A stretch of 64,000 nucleotides of DNA from Crocodylus rhombifer (GCA_038503035.1 JAVSML010001074.1:1-64000); one strand, 5' to 3'. Shown: positions 43,701 through 51,065, numbered from the stretch's first letter. A program made the numbers and translations. The notes: a model not told the origin generated them from the sequence alone.

Positions 43701-45302
43701 TTTAAAAAGGTCTCATGCCTGGAGATTTTCCCATGGGAGCCTGTTGCTCAGATGTCCAGAAAGCAGCTTTGCAAAATTCCATTGATCTCTTACCGTATTT
43801 TTATGGGCAAATATTTTAGTGCTCAAGGATAACATCCATCATTATAAAGGACAAGCTGGTAGATTCTGTGTAGATAAATTTTGGGTAGATCATTTTTCAG
43901 GATAGTTCTGCAAAGCTGATACAGCAGGGGTTTTCAACCTTTTGGGGTCATTGTACCCCTGTGGCCAGTCAAGCATGCTGGTGGCATGGTAGCAGCAGAA
44001 ATGCTGGAAACAGTAATGGTGCCTGCTGCCAAATACTCCCTGAGGGCATCACAAGTACCCTCAGGAGTACGCGTACCCCCAGTTGAAAACCCCTGTGATA
44101 TCGAGTTTATGCACCAGCTAGCAACACCAAGAGTTGCTAGAGACAGGTTTCCAAAACTGTGCAAAATCTGATTAATTGAGACACTTGAGCATCTTCCAAA
44201 TATATAAGAAATTCCTTGGGAGGCTTTGGGTTGCTAGAGAGGTTCCCATGAGACCTCCCTTGCTGCTGTACAGACTGTAGAAGAGAAAAGTGGGCATACG
44301 CCAGAGCATCCTTACACATCAGTGCATCCCAACTGATAGTGTGGCCTTTCGGGACTGGGGAGAGCCTGTTCAACTCAAAGAAACCTTCAGCCCATTCTAG
44401 GCTCCAAATTACCAGGGAGGGAGGGAGGGAGAAAGGGAGGGAGCCTGCACAGCACGGTGGCAGAAAGTTTCGTGTCGGGCCCATGCTGATCTTTGCTAGG
44501 TTCACCTGGATTCATGAAGATCCTATGACCTACTCAGGTCTCTGTTTACAGCTATTCTGTTCAGTGCAGCGGTCCAGTAACCTTTCTTCCCAGAAGGCAT
44601 GGACTCTTTCATCATTATTTGAGAAAGTTTGCCAAGTGCAAGTATCTGTTTTGGACCTCTCTGGTTCTGTCTGCCCTGTCTACAATTATTCTGCTCTTTG
44701 AATAAGTCTCTTAAAATGTCTTTCTTTCAATGATGATCACACAGCCTTCAGAAATAACACTGTGCTTTCCTTACTGAGCAATATTCCATAGGAGTCCAAA
44801 AGACACCTACCACAATAAGAGTTTGCTAAGTGCCATTCAGATGGGGAGTAACATGGAAGAAAAGATCAAGACACGCACCCGCATAAACTCCACGCTGTTG
44901 TCCAAGGGAGTTTCCCGCCGGAAAAGCAGCAGAAAATTCTCATCATCTGGCAAGATCATGTTTGCAAGCTAAAAAGGGGAAGTAAAGATCAGAGTAAATT
45001 TCCATGACTAATGACCTCAGCAGAAAATAAATGCAAACATGTTTCTATGGAAACAAAGCCCAGAACAAGCTGTTTGAAATTTACACCTACCTTGGCTAAT
45101 CTTTTTTTTTGCCCCCATTATCTGCAATATGTCCAAGATGACCCAGTTACCCTTGAATCACTTCCCAATGTTACCCCTTTTCAGAAAAGTAGTGTTTTTT
45201 GGCAGTTACCTCCTGTATTTGCAAACGTCCATCTGCTGTGACATCGTAGGAGGACATGAACTGCTCTTTCATTCTCTGCACCTTTTCCTCTGTTAGGGTG
45301 TC
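19607..45302 (-). CDS. SCGN: Secretagogin, coding exons 3-11 (5' exons outside window)
   Basis: Secretagogin is a cytosolic EF-hand calcium sensor of neuroendocrine and pancreatic islet cells, linked to regulated exocytosis (family knowledge). Nine exons join in frame: 45210-45302, 44879-44968, 43154-43210, 41640-41717, 24845-24900, 23423-23468, 23267-23326, 22701-22769, 19607-19735. They total 678 nt, or 225 aa plus stop, equal to the 276-aa human protein less its 51 N-terminal residues. All introns are GT-AG. Five EF-hand loops are seen: [48 protein letters not shown] (split by an intron) and [12 protein letters not shown]. The C-terminal tail [16 protein letters not shown] matches secretagogin, which separates it from calbindin and calretinin. 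No frameshift or stop is seen, so the gene looks functional. Exons 1-2 (EF-hand 1) were not found up to 64000. Exon numbers follow the human gene by position. Confidence 0.97.
20201..20460 (+). mobile_element. CR1-like LINE 3' fragment
   Basis: It reads as a degraded ORF2 C-terminus ([18 protein letters not shown], then [13 protein letters not shown]) followed by 3' UTR-like sequence. It lies inside SCGN intron 10, antisense to the gene. It is an older subfamily than the 13440 and 37345 copies. Confidence 0.85.
20513..20806. mobile_element. Foldback MITE, copy A
   Basis: The end ggctgcatatacacatgc is inverted as tgtgtatagcc at the far side. It is rich in palindromes: 20652-20686 is a 35-nt near-perfect palindrome (tttatctaaatctcatt / aatgaggtttagataaa). 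The element at 45878-46162 shares its internal order, including attagagcagtt, gtgtattaagccc and gatggtgaggcaatgctgg. Confidence 0.85.
22701..22769 (-). CDS. SCGN: SCGN exon 10 (rest of EF-hand 5)
   Basis: This exon gives 23 codons with acceptor gtctttcag before AGT and donor AAG|gtatct. It completes the EF-hand 5 loop as [10 protein letters not shown] and continues into [13 protein letters not shown]. The threonine at loop position 5 and glutamate at 12 match the vertebrate family. Confidence 0.97.
23267..23326 (-). CDS. SCGN: SCGN exon 9 (EF-hand 5 entering helix)
   Basis: This exon gives 20 codons, [20 protein letters not shown], with acceptor ccactcag and donor GTT|gtgagt. The final D-V are positions 1-2 of the EF-hand 5 loop, so this calcium loop is interrupted by intron 9. 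Intron 8, next to it, is only 96 bp. Confidence 0.97.
23423..23468 (-). CDS. SCGN: SCGN exon 8 (EF-hand 4 exiting helix)
   Basis: This 46-nt exon starts with the third base of the split arginine codon, then gives [15 protein letters not shown]. The acceptor is ctctctttag and the donor is GAT|gtaagt. It is a very short exon but fits the mammalian residue order exactly. Confidence 0.97.
23469..24844 (-). other. SCGN intron 7
   Basis: This 1.38-kb intron contains a GA-rich tract next to exon 8 (about 23471-23492), a possible decayed hAT MITE around 24390-24538, and the tRNA-like sequence at 24722-24804. No further coding sequence is recognised. Confidence 0.7.
24722..24804 (-). repeat. tRNA-derived sequence (SINE head or tRNA relic)
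   Basis: On the minus strand a box A-like tggcaagtgggtgg and a strong box B gagttcgaatcctg are spaced as in a tRNA with a long variable arm. No closed acceptor stem and no terminal CCA context are evident, so it is more likely a Pol III SINE head or tRNA pseudogene than a working tRNA gene. It lies about 40 bp downstream of SCGN exon 7. Confidence 0.5.
24845..24900 (-). CDS. SCGN: SCGN exon 7 (EF-hand 4 loop)
   Basis: This exon gives 18 codons plus 2 nt, with acceptor gattttag before ATG and donor CAAG|gtagat. It encodes [18 protein letters not shown], and the last arginine is split with exon 8 (AG/G). The loop [12 protein letters not shown] has D1, N3, D5 and G6, with D at position 12. A tRNA-like sequence lies about 35 bp into the following intron. 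Confidence 0.97.
25969..26350. mobile_element. TIR element with internal short tandem units
   Basis: The left end tagggacctacctaaattg and right end (reverse complement) tagagacctacctaagtc are clear terminal inverted repeats. Inside, a 45-60-bp unit containing ccaatcagcagtgaggggc recurs about three times with variation. A similar unit occurs within the 58375-58804 element. No matching 8-bp flank was found. Confidence 0.75.
26641..26872 (+). mobile_element. Small GC-rich retroposon-like element, copy 1 (10-bp TSD)
   Basis: The flanks actcagctca (26631-26640) and acttagctca (26873-26882) match 9 of 10. The unit starts with a G-run and gcatgcgtcccccc, has paired cacttctggttttgc-type segments, and ends gaaccagtttcccatg. 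It shares start and end motifs with 30585-30788. It has no coding capacity and no poly(A). Confidence 0.7.
27000..27250. repeat. Old dispersed-repeat fragments
   Basis: ttggtccaataaaagatat at 27008-27028 echoes the tail at 2310-2340. From about 27125 the text (gttaatgggatttaggcacc) resembles a common amniote dispersed repeat. Boundaries are unclear. Confidence 0.35.
27279..27493. mobile_element. MITE-like element (TGTCTAC terminal repeat)
   Basis: caggttatgtctacc at the left is inverted as gagtagacacagctt at the right. The interior is short and non-coding. It may belong with the CATCTACA foldback group. Confidence 0.5.
29050..29993. mobile_element. 0.94-kb TIR element with TA flanks and GC-rich foldback interior
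   Basis: The left end ccgtgtttacccagatccaa and the reverse complement of the right end ccatatttgctcaaatccaa are about 24-bp terminal repeats flanked by TA on both sides, as in Tc1/mariner-type insertion. The interior is C-rich on the left and G-rich on the right (ccatgcctgtgcttgcccct near 29380 against aggcacaggcatgg near 29750), so it folds back. Long open frames here are proline/leucine-rich composition artefacts on both strands. Confidence 0.7.
30585..30788 (+). mobile_element. Small GC-rich retroposon-like element, copy 2 (exact 11-bp TSD)
   Basis: attgagtccat is repeated exactly at 30574-30584 and 30789-30799. The unit starts tcgcggtgcatagggggtgc and ends gggaggtacagttgcccatt. A perfect hairpin with 11-bp arms lies at 30662-30672 and 30681-30691 (gcaaaaccaga / tctggttttgc). 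It is inserted immediately before an old CR1 fragment. Confidence 0.85.
30800..31682 (+). mobile_element. Older CR1 LINE ORF2 fragment, interrupted
   Basis: The reverse-transcriptase order is recognisable: [63 protein letters not shown] and [13 protein letters not shown]. Stops and frame changes are present. It ends abruptly at 31682, where an LTR begins, before the F/YADD active-site motif. Confidence 0.9.
31683..32369 (-). mobile_element. Solo LTR (687 bp), minus orientation
   Basis: The ends tgttagaa and ttctaaca are perfect 8-bp inverted repeats of TG...CA type. On the minus strand a TATA-like ggataaaagcc lies toward the 3' half, with no coding sequence. The left flank is CR1 ORF2 and the right flank is the inside of a hAT MITE. 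The 5-bp flanks do not match. It is likely an old endogenous retrovirus solo LTR. No internal viral genes are present in the window. Confidence 0.75.
32385..32560. mobile_element. Right half of GATTCA-type hAT MITE
   Basis: It is rich in cgattcaattcagattcag and ends agcttcacataacctta, matching the right end of the 6783-7315 element. The left half is missing, and the LTR sits at the break. Confidence 0.8.
35425..35580 (+). repeat. MIR/L3-like ancient repeat
   Basis: The text runs tagcacttcccattgg, then gcaaaggactttacatattt, then aaggattattatcctcaatg and actgggagagattc. This is the order of the conserved 'tagcactt...ttatcctcattttacagatg...ctgaggcacagag' core of MIR/L3-type repeats (recognition by order only). 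Confidence 0.55.
35690..35985 (-). mobile_element. Degraded L3/CR1-like fragment
   Basis: The segment gtagctgttttctgaatttg with caaggtaatgcccaaagcag resembles the antisense of CR1/L3 ORF2 near its C-terminus. It is heavily decayed. It lies next to a MIR/L3-like piece. Confidence 0.4.
36012..36337. mobile_element. hAT-like MITE with internal repeats
   Basis: The left end tagtggtgcaac and right end (reverse complement) taggggtgctct pair. The flanks cattaacc and gtgtaacc match 5 of 8. The inside carries gcccatgggctgga at the left and tcccacgggctggatgac at the right, plus repeated catgccagcct-type units. Confidence 0.55.
36556..36690 (+). repeat. MIR-like ancient SINE fragment
   Basis: gcgaggttaaaaactatc, then acacattgagtcaatggg, then agctgggaagcgaac and gtgcttgaactgctagacta follow the order of the MIR core and tail (gaggttaag, acacagcgagtcagtgg, agctgggaatcgaac, gtgctctaaccactagacca). 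Confidence 0.65.
37345..37539 (+). pseudogene. CR1 ORF1, C-terminal part (esterase-like)
   Basis: The frame [17 protein letters not shown]...[13 protein letters not shown] is the C-terminus of the CR1 ORF1 product, an SGNH-hydrolase-like esterase domain in this family. DGLH fits the DxxH catalytic block. A frame change near 37490-37500 shifts into [13 protein letters not shown] before a stop at 37537-37539. The N-terminal part is absent because of 5' truncation. Confidence 0.7.
37542..38087 (+). pseudogene. CR1 ORF2 N-terminal (APE endonuclease), frameshifted
   Basis: About 182 codons open with [33 protein letters not shown] (catalytic Glu region) and [20 protein letters not shown], typical of the apurinic endonuclease domain of CR1 ORF2. 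The reading shifts near 38005-38025. Beyond it, [19 protein letters not shown] continues in the frame of the 38066 ORF. A single net indel therefore separates the two parts, and the original protein would have been one chain. Confidence 0.85.
38066..40468 (+). CDS. CR1 ORF2: endonuclease C-part and reverse transcriptase, 800 codons
   Basis: An uninterrupted frame encodes the end of the APE endonuclease ([10 protein letters not shown] near residue 18, [11 protein letters not shown] near 87), a linker, then reverse transcriptase: [62 protein letters not shown] and FADDTKMWG (active-site ADD near residue 533). The CR1 C-terminal region ends at TGA 40466-40468. In the GVPQxSVLGP motif the usual glycine is aspartate, which may impair polymerisation. 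The N-terminal ~180 residues are in another frame, so the copy is probably not autonomous. The methionine start is arbitrary. Confidence 0.9.
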   Translation: MGQLTEVVKAKDVVVMGDLNFPDICWEEQSARPECSRRFLAKVQDLHLTQEVHSPTRGDALLDLVLATGDDLVRGLRVLDHLGDSDHRLLEFTIQRKVAKACSKVVALDFRRADFNELRRIVGEALRPRRGGVPGVQGEWSLLKETILQAQRKVIPTGIKGSRRAHKPPWLTKSIRECLLAKKEAYTQWKEGVITREDYSVVARGCRRVVRKAKAEMELGLTSQIKDNKKSFFKYIGGKKKVPGNVGPLQDAMGNLVVTPDGKANMFNDFFASIFLSRDQNSHLPAGPPMGPGGGTPGPWVREDLVRELLERLDVFKSAGPDDLHPRVLKELAEVIASPLAQLYEHSWCSGEVLEDWKRANVVPIFKKGRKEDPGNYRPVSLSLILGKLFEKIMLAHIQEGPAGDCILRGNQHGFISGRSCQTNLVAFYDQITRSLDAGVAVDIVFLDFRKAFDTVPHPVLVKKLGGCGVDTHTVKWVTNWLEGRTQRVVVDGSFSTWKDVGSGVPQDSVLGPALFNIFISDLDEGVKSTPLKFADDTKMWGDVGTLEGCNRLQSDLDRLQGWADENRMGFNTDKWKVMHLGRNNRHHTYRLGNSPLVSMEAEKDLGVIIDSKMNMGRQCGDAVRKANRTLSCIHRCISSRSKEVILPLYAALVRPQLEYCVQFWAPHFKRDVKSMERVQRRATRMIRGQQGRPYEERLRDLNLFSLQKRRLRGDLVACYKLVRGDQQALGESLFPRTPPGVTRNNGHKLAEGRFRLDIRRRYFTVRAARVWNQLLREVVQAPTLGVCKRRLDEHLAGVV
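40469..40558 (+). other. CR1 3' UTR and 8-mer tail
   Basis: This short segment has the conserved ccatggcagggggtcagac and gatctgctcaggtcccttc blocks, which CR1 reverse transcriptase recognises for priming (family knowledge). It ends in about two and a half aaactatg units. Confidence 0.85.
40950..41364. mobile_element. hAT-like MITE, GTTTCA/GTTTTG-rich, right end clear
   Basis: The sequence ends actttgcacagccctag, matching the end at 7648 and the complement of the start at 1000. The interior is rich in gttttg and gaaaca. A left terminal repeat is not clear, so the start is approximate. Confidence 0.6.
41640..41717 (-). CDS. SCGN: SCGN exon 6 (EF-hand 3 to 4 linker)
   Basis: This exon gives 26 codons in phase 0 at both ends. 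The acceptor is atcatag before GAC and the donor is ATG|gtaagc. The segment contains LFLQHKK and [11 protein letters not shown] and aligns with the exiting helix of EF-hand 3 and the entering helix of EF-hand 4. A 16.7-kb intron isolates it from exon 7. Residues in the middle (MIPAA) differ from the mammalian form, but the frame is clean. Confidence 0.93.
41718..43153 (-). other. SCGN intron 5
   Basis: This 1.44-kb intron holds the minisatellite at 42104-42250, apparently inside a decayed repeat that begins near 42030. The rest is unremarkable intronic sequence. Confidence 0.7.
42104..42250. repeat. Minisatellite, about 31-bp unit
   Basis: atctgc/atttgc starts recur at 42104, 42135, 42179, 42210 and 42240 (31, 44, 31, 30). 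The units are CT-rich with ctgcttcctgcct-like centres. It lies in SCGN intron 5 inside a block starting gggccaaactttttttcagg that resembles a hAT MITE end. Confidence 0.75.
43154..43210 (-). CDS. SCGN: SCGN exon 5 (EF-hand 3 loop)
   Basis: This exon gives 19 codons, [19 protein letters not shown], with acceptor ttcctag and donor AAA|gtaagt. The 12-residue loop [12 protein letters not shown] is a complete canonical calcium site (D1, D3, S5, G6, I8, E12). Confidence 0.96.
43925..44095. mobile_element. Small hAT MITE (171 bp)
   Basis: The left end caggggttttcaacc and right end (reverse complement) caggggttttcaactgggg are near-identical terminal repeats. The flanks tgatacag and tgatatcg match 6 of 8. 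The interior is short and non-coding. Confidence 0.85.
44414..44444. repeat. GGGA microsatellite
   Basis: A run of gggagggagggaggg with one gaaag interruption. Confidence 0.85.
44879..44968 (-). CDS. SCGN: SCGN exon 4 (linker helices between EF-hands 2 and 3)
   Basis: This exon gives 30 codons in phase 0 at both ends. The acceptor is ctttttag before CTT and the donor is CGG|gtgcgt. The stretch [20 protein letters not shown] is characteristic of secretagogin and supplies the exiting helix of EF-hand 2 and the entering helix of EF-hand 3. Intron 3, between this exon and exon 3, is only 241 bp. Confidence 0.96.
45210..45302 (-). CDS. SCGN: SCGN exon 3 (EF-hand 2)
   Basis: This exon gives 31 codons in phase 0. 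The acceptor is catag before GAC and the donor is GAG|gtaact. It encodes a helix containing [12 protein letters not shown] followed by the loop [12 protein letters not shown], whose D1, T3, D5, G6 and E12 fit calcium coordination. The upstream exon must end in phase 0. It is the first SCGN exon visible in the window. Confidence 0.93.
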
Positions 45303-45400
45303 CTATGGATTGAAACACAACAGACACACAAAGCCCCTGAGGGTGGTAGAATACAGCACACCGGATTAAATTGATTATGATTTACAACTGCCCTTCATAA

Positions 45401-45796
45401 CAGAACACGAATGCCGCGTGCTCCCGGAGGCTGGGGGGGCATGGTGAGCTCCTGCAGGCAGCAGCAGTGCTGTCAGTGGTGGGAGCATGGTGGTGGCAAG
45501 CAGGGAGCTCCTGCAGGCAGCTGCAGCACTGTCAGCAGTGGCAGGGGAGGGGAGGGGAAGGGGGCATGCTGACCAGTGGTCGCTGACCACCCGCGGACAC
45601 TGCTGGCAGTGTTGGCAGTGGCTATCACGGACCACCCACAGATGCTGCCGGTGGTACCGGTAGTGAGGGGGGCTGGTGAGTGGTGATTGCCCACTGGCAC
45701 CGCCGACAGTATCGGTGGCGCCTTTTCACAGGGGGTGCACCACCGCTCTCAGGGGATGCACATGCACCTGCACGCACCCCCTATGCATCACCAGTG
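45401..45796 (-). mobile_element. Small GC-rich retroposon-like element, copy 3 (8-10-bp TSD)
   Basis: cttcataa is repeated exactly at 45393-45400 and 45797-45804. On the minus strand the unit starts gcatagggggtgcgtgcagg, carries gtggtgcaccccctgtgaaa, and ends gggagcacgcggcattcgtg. It is longer than copies 1 and 2 because it contains diverged tandem segments (ctgcaggcagc, actgtcagcagtgg). Confidence 0.7.
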
Positions 45797-45877
45797 CTTC
45801 ATAATAAGACTTCTAAGGGGAGGTTTACACCACGTCCTCAGTAAGACCAGACATGGCATTGAAAAATCAGCCCTGCT

Positions 45878-46162
45878 CTTTGGCTGCCTACACACGTGCT
45901 TGGGGGTGAAAGGCAGCTGTTTTAATTAGAGCAGTTTCTGGACAGCTGCTCTAATTAAAACAGCTCACCGTTATGTGTATTAAGCCCCTGTGCATTTCAA
46001 AATGGCTGCGGGATGCTTTCTCTAAAACTCATTCAACAAGGTTTAATAAAGTGCCCCTGCAGCCATTTTGAAATGGGGGGGGTGGCGGTTAATACAAATG
46101 ATGGTGAGGCAATGCTGGAGCATTCTCATTAGAATGCAAATGAGCACATCTATAGGCAGACT
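45878..46162. mobile_element. Foldback MITE, copy B
   Basis: The left end tttggctgcctacacacgtgc matches the left end of the copy at 20513, and the far end tctataggcagac is its inverted partner. Shared internals include ttttaattagagcag, caaaatggctgcgggatgc and gatggtgaggcaatgctgg. caaaatggctg / cagccattttg is an internal palindrome pair. Confidence 0.85.
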
Positions 46163-47312
46163 TTGTGTTTGGCTCACAAATTTCCGTATGTTATATTATA
46201 GTTGGGTGTGGTCCCAGGCATGCTTGAGATGCTGGAGCCAGGGTATGTACTTGGAACCATGATGAGCCATCTCCTCTGCAAAGTTGCAAGCTCAGGCATA
46301 TTCATAATGGATACTTGTGGGTGCTGCTTGTTTCTTGGTGATGTGCTCTGTCCTCATCAGGATGTAGTTGAGGCATTCCTTGAAGCTCTATACACAGACA
46401 CTATGTTGGATGAATTTTAGAAAATAATCTCATGCTTAACTTGGTGGCCAATATGCAGTATGATGCATACCATGGGGCCAGGTCCTATTCTACCTGTTAA
46501 TTTAGATACCTAGGTGCCACCCTCTTCAACACTGCTCAAGTCTGTGGAAAACCACTTGTGCATTTATTTTTCTCCACCTTAGGCTTAAGACTAAATCACA
46601 TAAAGTGTTGAGGAAGGTAATCTGCTCACCTTCTATTTTAACAGTTTTTCAGGGACACAAGCAGGGTGTCATAGGACCATACTTAGGTGCCCAAATGCTA
46701 GAATAGGATCTGGCTTCATATCTGGCATCTGCACAACACTAAATGTTTCAATGTCAAAATCTCTTTGGCCAGCTGGTCCTGCACTGCCGCTGGGATTTTG
46801 TTTTGGTGGAGTATTCCTCAAAACACTCCCCTAATCCCTGAACTACATCTTCATATTTTTTTCATTAGGTTATCTGTTTTAGCAGGCATCAGAGGTAGTA
46901 GAGCCCTGAGCCTGTCTGTCTGTTACTCTAGTTTCTTATCACTATGACCAATGTGGTGGATTCCAGAACAAGAAATGCTTTCAAGTCCTGGAAATGTTTC
47001 TGTTAATAATAGTTTAAATATGTTTGTATCCTGTTTATGCTTTTGCATCTAGTGGCTTATGCCCACACTTTTTAGGAGATATGAGGAGGCTGGTATGTGC
47101 TGTGGCAGGTATTATACTAACTTGTGCACCAGTGTCCAACTGTATCTGACAGCATTCACCATCAGTGATAACCTCTTTGAACATCTGGTCTGTCTGGGCT
47201 GCACGAGCTAAGGCTATTTTGGTCAGAGAGCATTAGAAGGGGTATACCTAATAGTGAAGAGGAAATGCACAAAACAGGTAATTAGCATTTCTGTAGGACC
47301 AATGGCCTGTAC

Positions 47313-47663
47313 CAGGGCTGTCCAACTAGTGGCTCTTGGGTTGCATACAGCCCACAAGGACTTAACTTATGGCCCTTGGGCTCCTGGTCTTGGAGCCAAT
47401 CCTCCCATTGTTCTCCTGCTACTGCTGTAAGGTCTCTGGTTTCCCTCTCCCCACTCCAGGTTCACGTGCTTGCTCCTACCCCATGCAGCACAGCACAGGA
47501 CAGCACAGCAGACATGTCTACATGGTGGCAGTGGGGGAGGTACACAACAAGGAGGTACCTGCCATGTTGTGGGGGAGTTGGCACCATGTGGTATGTGATC
47601 CATGCAGCATGTGCACTGGGGGACATGAGACCCTCCAGGCCATTCACACGTTGGACAGCCCTG
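47313..47663. mobile_element. hAT MITE with perfect 14-bp TIRs
   Basis: cagggctgtccaac at 47313 is exactly inverted as gttggacagccctg ending at 47663. The 8-bp flanks gcctgtac and tcctacat agree only partly (4 of 8). The interior is non-coding and includes an internal cagcacaggacagcacagc-like repeat. Confidence 0.8.
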
Positions 47664-47798
47664 TCCTACATGTTCAGACAAACTGAACTAACAAGACAAA
47701 CTGAAGAAGAAACATCCAATTACATTCATGCCCTCTCCTTGCTTAGTTTAGGCAGATATCACTATCGACCTACTTCAGGGCTCACATGCCTTCTTGAA

Positions 47799-47897
47799 CA
47801 GTGGTTCCCAAACTTCAGTGGCCCAATACTGAGCCAATAACATGTTTCAGGCAACTTTGCACTTCACTCCGTCTGTCAACCTGAAGAAATACGTTAC
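47799..47897. mobile_element. hAT MITE remnant
   Basis: It starts cagtggttcccaaacttcag, a common hAT MITE left end, and may end at aaatacgttactg. It is short and degraded. Confidence 0.45.
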
Positions 47898-50869
47898 TGT
47901 AGGATGCAAAATTTCCGGTGGCTGTGAGAAACATGAAATGGTTTTAGGAGCAAAATGCTGTCTTAGAGCCATGGGTGGGGGTCACTGGTCTCATGCATCT
48001 GGTTCTGGCCACTGTCTGAGACAGTTTCTGAACTGGCTGAATCTTAGATTTGATCTGGTACAGCAGTTCCTATGCACCTCTGACAGGTGGTCCTGGAAGA
48101 TATTTGTTATGATATTTGCCAGGATGACTATTACTTCATAAATAGACAAGAGGAATATTACAGTCATCATCATTGGACAGAAGGGATGGGACATCAGTGC
48201 TCACTCCAGTTTGGGGTCAGACAGATTTAGACGTGATCTAAACATAGGAAAGACTGAGTACAGGGATGTGGATTAGAATCTGGGGAATCCTAATTCCTAA
48301 TCCATACTAATTTTCTCTGTGGCCTTAGGTCAGTAATTTAACTCAAGCCCTGAATCTTTCATTCTAGCTTATTAAACATTTTGCAGGGTAACACTGGTTT
48401 GTGCTTTTTGTACAGCAACTAAAGCCAGCAGTGTATTACTGCTCTTAACTCTCACCTGAATGAATACTAGCTCACTGCGATTATTTGTAATAAGAATGCA
48501 TACAGCTTGCATTTCCAAACTCTTTGGATGCAATGCATAATAGTAAGTAGTTAAATGATAATAATTTCCAGCTGCTGTAAAGTTTTACTAGGTTTCCCTT
48601 CTAGACTGTCTGCAACAGTCAACAACAGGTGTTGTTATTGCAGAATAACTCCAGGACTTCAGTGAGTTTAGACAGACCGGAAACACAATATTGATTAACT
48701 CCTCATGCCGAAGTCATTATGCTCACATATCTTTACACATTCCTGTTTGCATTCTGACATCTTCCCAGAACCTAACACTGAACTACTATGGCATAACCAA
48801 TACACTGTTGTCACCACTGCTTCTGAAAATATCCAGTGGACAAATAGTTTTGACTTCATGAGACTCTTCATATAGTTAAAATTATAAACCTGCTGGGTTT
48901 TTGCTTTATCTCCTTTCTCCTTTGTTGTCAACATCTCCCACATGTTTAGAAGTGCCCACAGTTTTCCAAATGCCTTTCATCTTTCACTAATAATAAAAAG
49001 ATCTTCTTTATCCATTCTAACATCAGAACATAATTTGAACCTGGCTTCACAGAAAAAATGAGAGCTCACAAGTGCTCACATGCATGAGAACACTACTGAC
49101 CTACACAGAAGTTTATGATAATGTAGCCAAGACAGGCCATTCTACATAGAAATATAAAGGAGAAATGTTAATCAATTATATCTCTTCTGTTTATAAATGT
49201 TGAGTCAAATTAATAGCACTCCGAGCAGAAAGACTGCAACTGCTCTTCTGGCCAGGTTCCATAAATCAATTTGTTATATGTGGGTGGGTGAATGGATGGA
49301 TGAATAGGGCACTGTTAAACAAGTACAACACCGTTTTCTTTCACCACCACATTAAAACTCTTGTGCTATTTAAATCGCCTTCAGAATTCACCTTGAAGTT
49401 TCCCGGGCAGAAATTTCCCAGGCATTAGACAAATGTATCAGTCGCTTGCTTGAATAGGCTTGTGAAGTACTCTGAAATTATCCTCCTCCAGACCCAGTAG
49501 GGTAACTTATTTCTGAAACTATAATGATAGTTGATATTTGAAAAATGTGCTGTGGAATTCTGACTAGTCTTTTGTTATAAAAGCTTATTGTTCAGCATTG
49601 TTTCAGCTTTTAACCACTACTTCATTGATGGGAAGGAGAACTGTTAGCTGAATAAAAATAGGACTTTTTTTTACTAGTTAGTCTGTTGGATAAGTCATGT
49701 AGATATGCAACACTTAGAATGGATGCAGCCATAGTCCCAGCTGATCTGGGTCCAGACAGTCTCTAGCACTTCAAACCTCAAAGCAACCCATTTGTGTGCA
49801 CTGTTATTCTTTTTCTTGTTTTACACTATGCAACAGTAGTACACTACTATCCGTAATCAGAAATTATAGAGCAAAGGCAGAGTTGAAAATGCTGAAACAA
49901 GGTTTTTGACTAGTTGTACTCAAAGTAAAGTATTTTGCCTATTGTAATTATATACACAAATAAAACAAATACCAATTTTCTGACTGCACATTACAGTCCA
50001 AGGTGACTCTTATTTTTTGCAGGAGAAACAAAAACTTGTAGAAATTTTCAGAGAAGTGTTTGTGTTTGTTTTGTTCTGAGTACTCCTGTCTTCTAAAAAA
50101 TATTGGGTTGAACATTACGTGTGCTGGTCTAGTCTGTAATAATATTTCCATTTGCCTTAGTAATAAGAAAAATGTCAAAATCTGACTTTTTTAACACTAT
50201 GACCTAACTTTGGAACACTGTTTATTTTGCCAGTGATCTGGGGCAGCTGAGACCTCTTTTCCCCTCAAAGCGGGGAGGAGAAGATATCTTACGGGATTGC
50301 CATGGAGCTGCTCCTCCATCTCTTTCTTGTACCACTGAAAGGGACATGCATATAGGCATGCTTTTGCAGCCCTAGGTACAGCTGTGCTGCTGGAGAGTCT
50401 GAACTGCTGCATGCTGAAAAAGGGGTGAGACAGTTTGCTCCCTGGGGGAAGGGAGAAGTAGGAGAAAAGTAGGTTCTTTGTCCTGTTTAGACTCTGCAAT
50501 GATCTGTTCAGGGGGCTGGTTTTATTTCCACGTGACTGCTGATTGTGAAGTGAGGCAGGGATTATGGAAAGGAGAGGCATAATACAGCAGCTTTGGACCC
50601 TGGGCAATGCCAGCACAGCAAATTTCTAGCTGTAACAGGGCCATTTTTGCATCCTGTCTCTCCCCAGAGGGCGTACCTGAGGCTACTGCCCTGGTCACTA
50701 CCCTGCCACAGTTATGCTACTACTGGAAAGATAATAGCATGTTACCCATCAGTGGTATCTGTCACTGCAATGTTAATGTTGGAGGTTGCATGCCATTTCA
50801 CACCACAGAAATAGTAAGAATTGTTACTCAACAACCTAGAAGGCATGAGTATAATATATGGGTCTTCAA

Positions 50870-51065
50870 ACAAATGTTTAATAATGAGGAATATGTATAC
50901 AGTACCATTATTATCATTTATATTATCCTGGTCCCTAGAAGGCCCAGTCACAGATGAGAACCTCTTTGTTTTAGGCACTGTACAGACATGGAATAAAGAA
51001 AGACTACCTGCCTCCAAGATCTCAGAAGCTAAGTATAAGCCAAGAGATGATAAATGGATAAAAGC
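50870..51065 (+). repeat. L3/CR1-type ancient repeat
   Basis: The order cctggtccctagaagg, ggcactgtacagacatgg, gactacctgcctccaaga and aagccaagagatgataa follows the well-known 'ctaggcactgtacaaacac...agtccctgccccaaagagctta' segment of L3/MIR3-type repeats. Confidence 0.6.

Larger units (their letters stand above)
43211..44878 (-). other. SCGN intron 4
   Basis: This 1.67-kb intron holds a small hAT MITE (43925-44095) and a GGGA-rich microsatellite (44414-44444). Nothing else is recognised. Confidence 0.7.
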
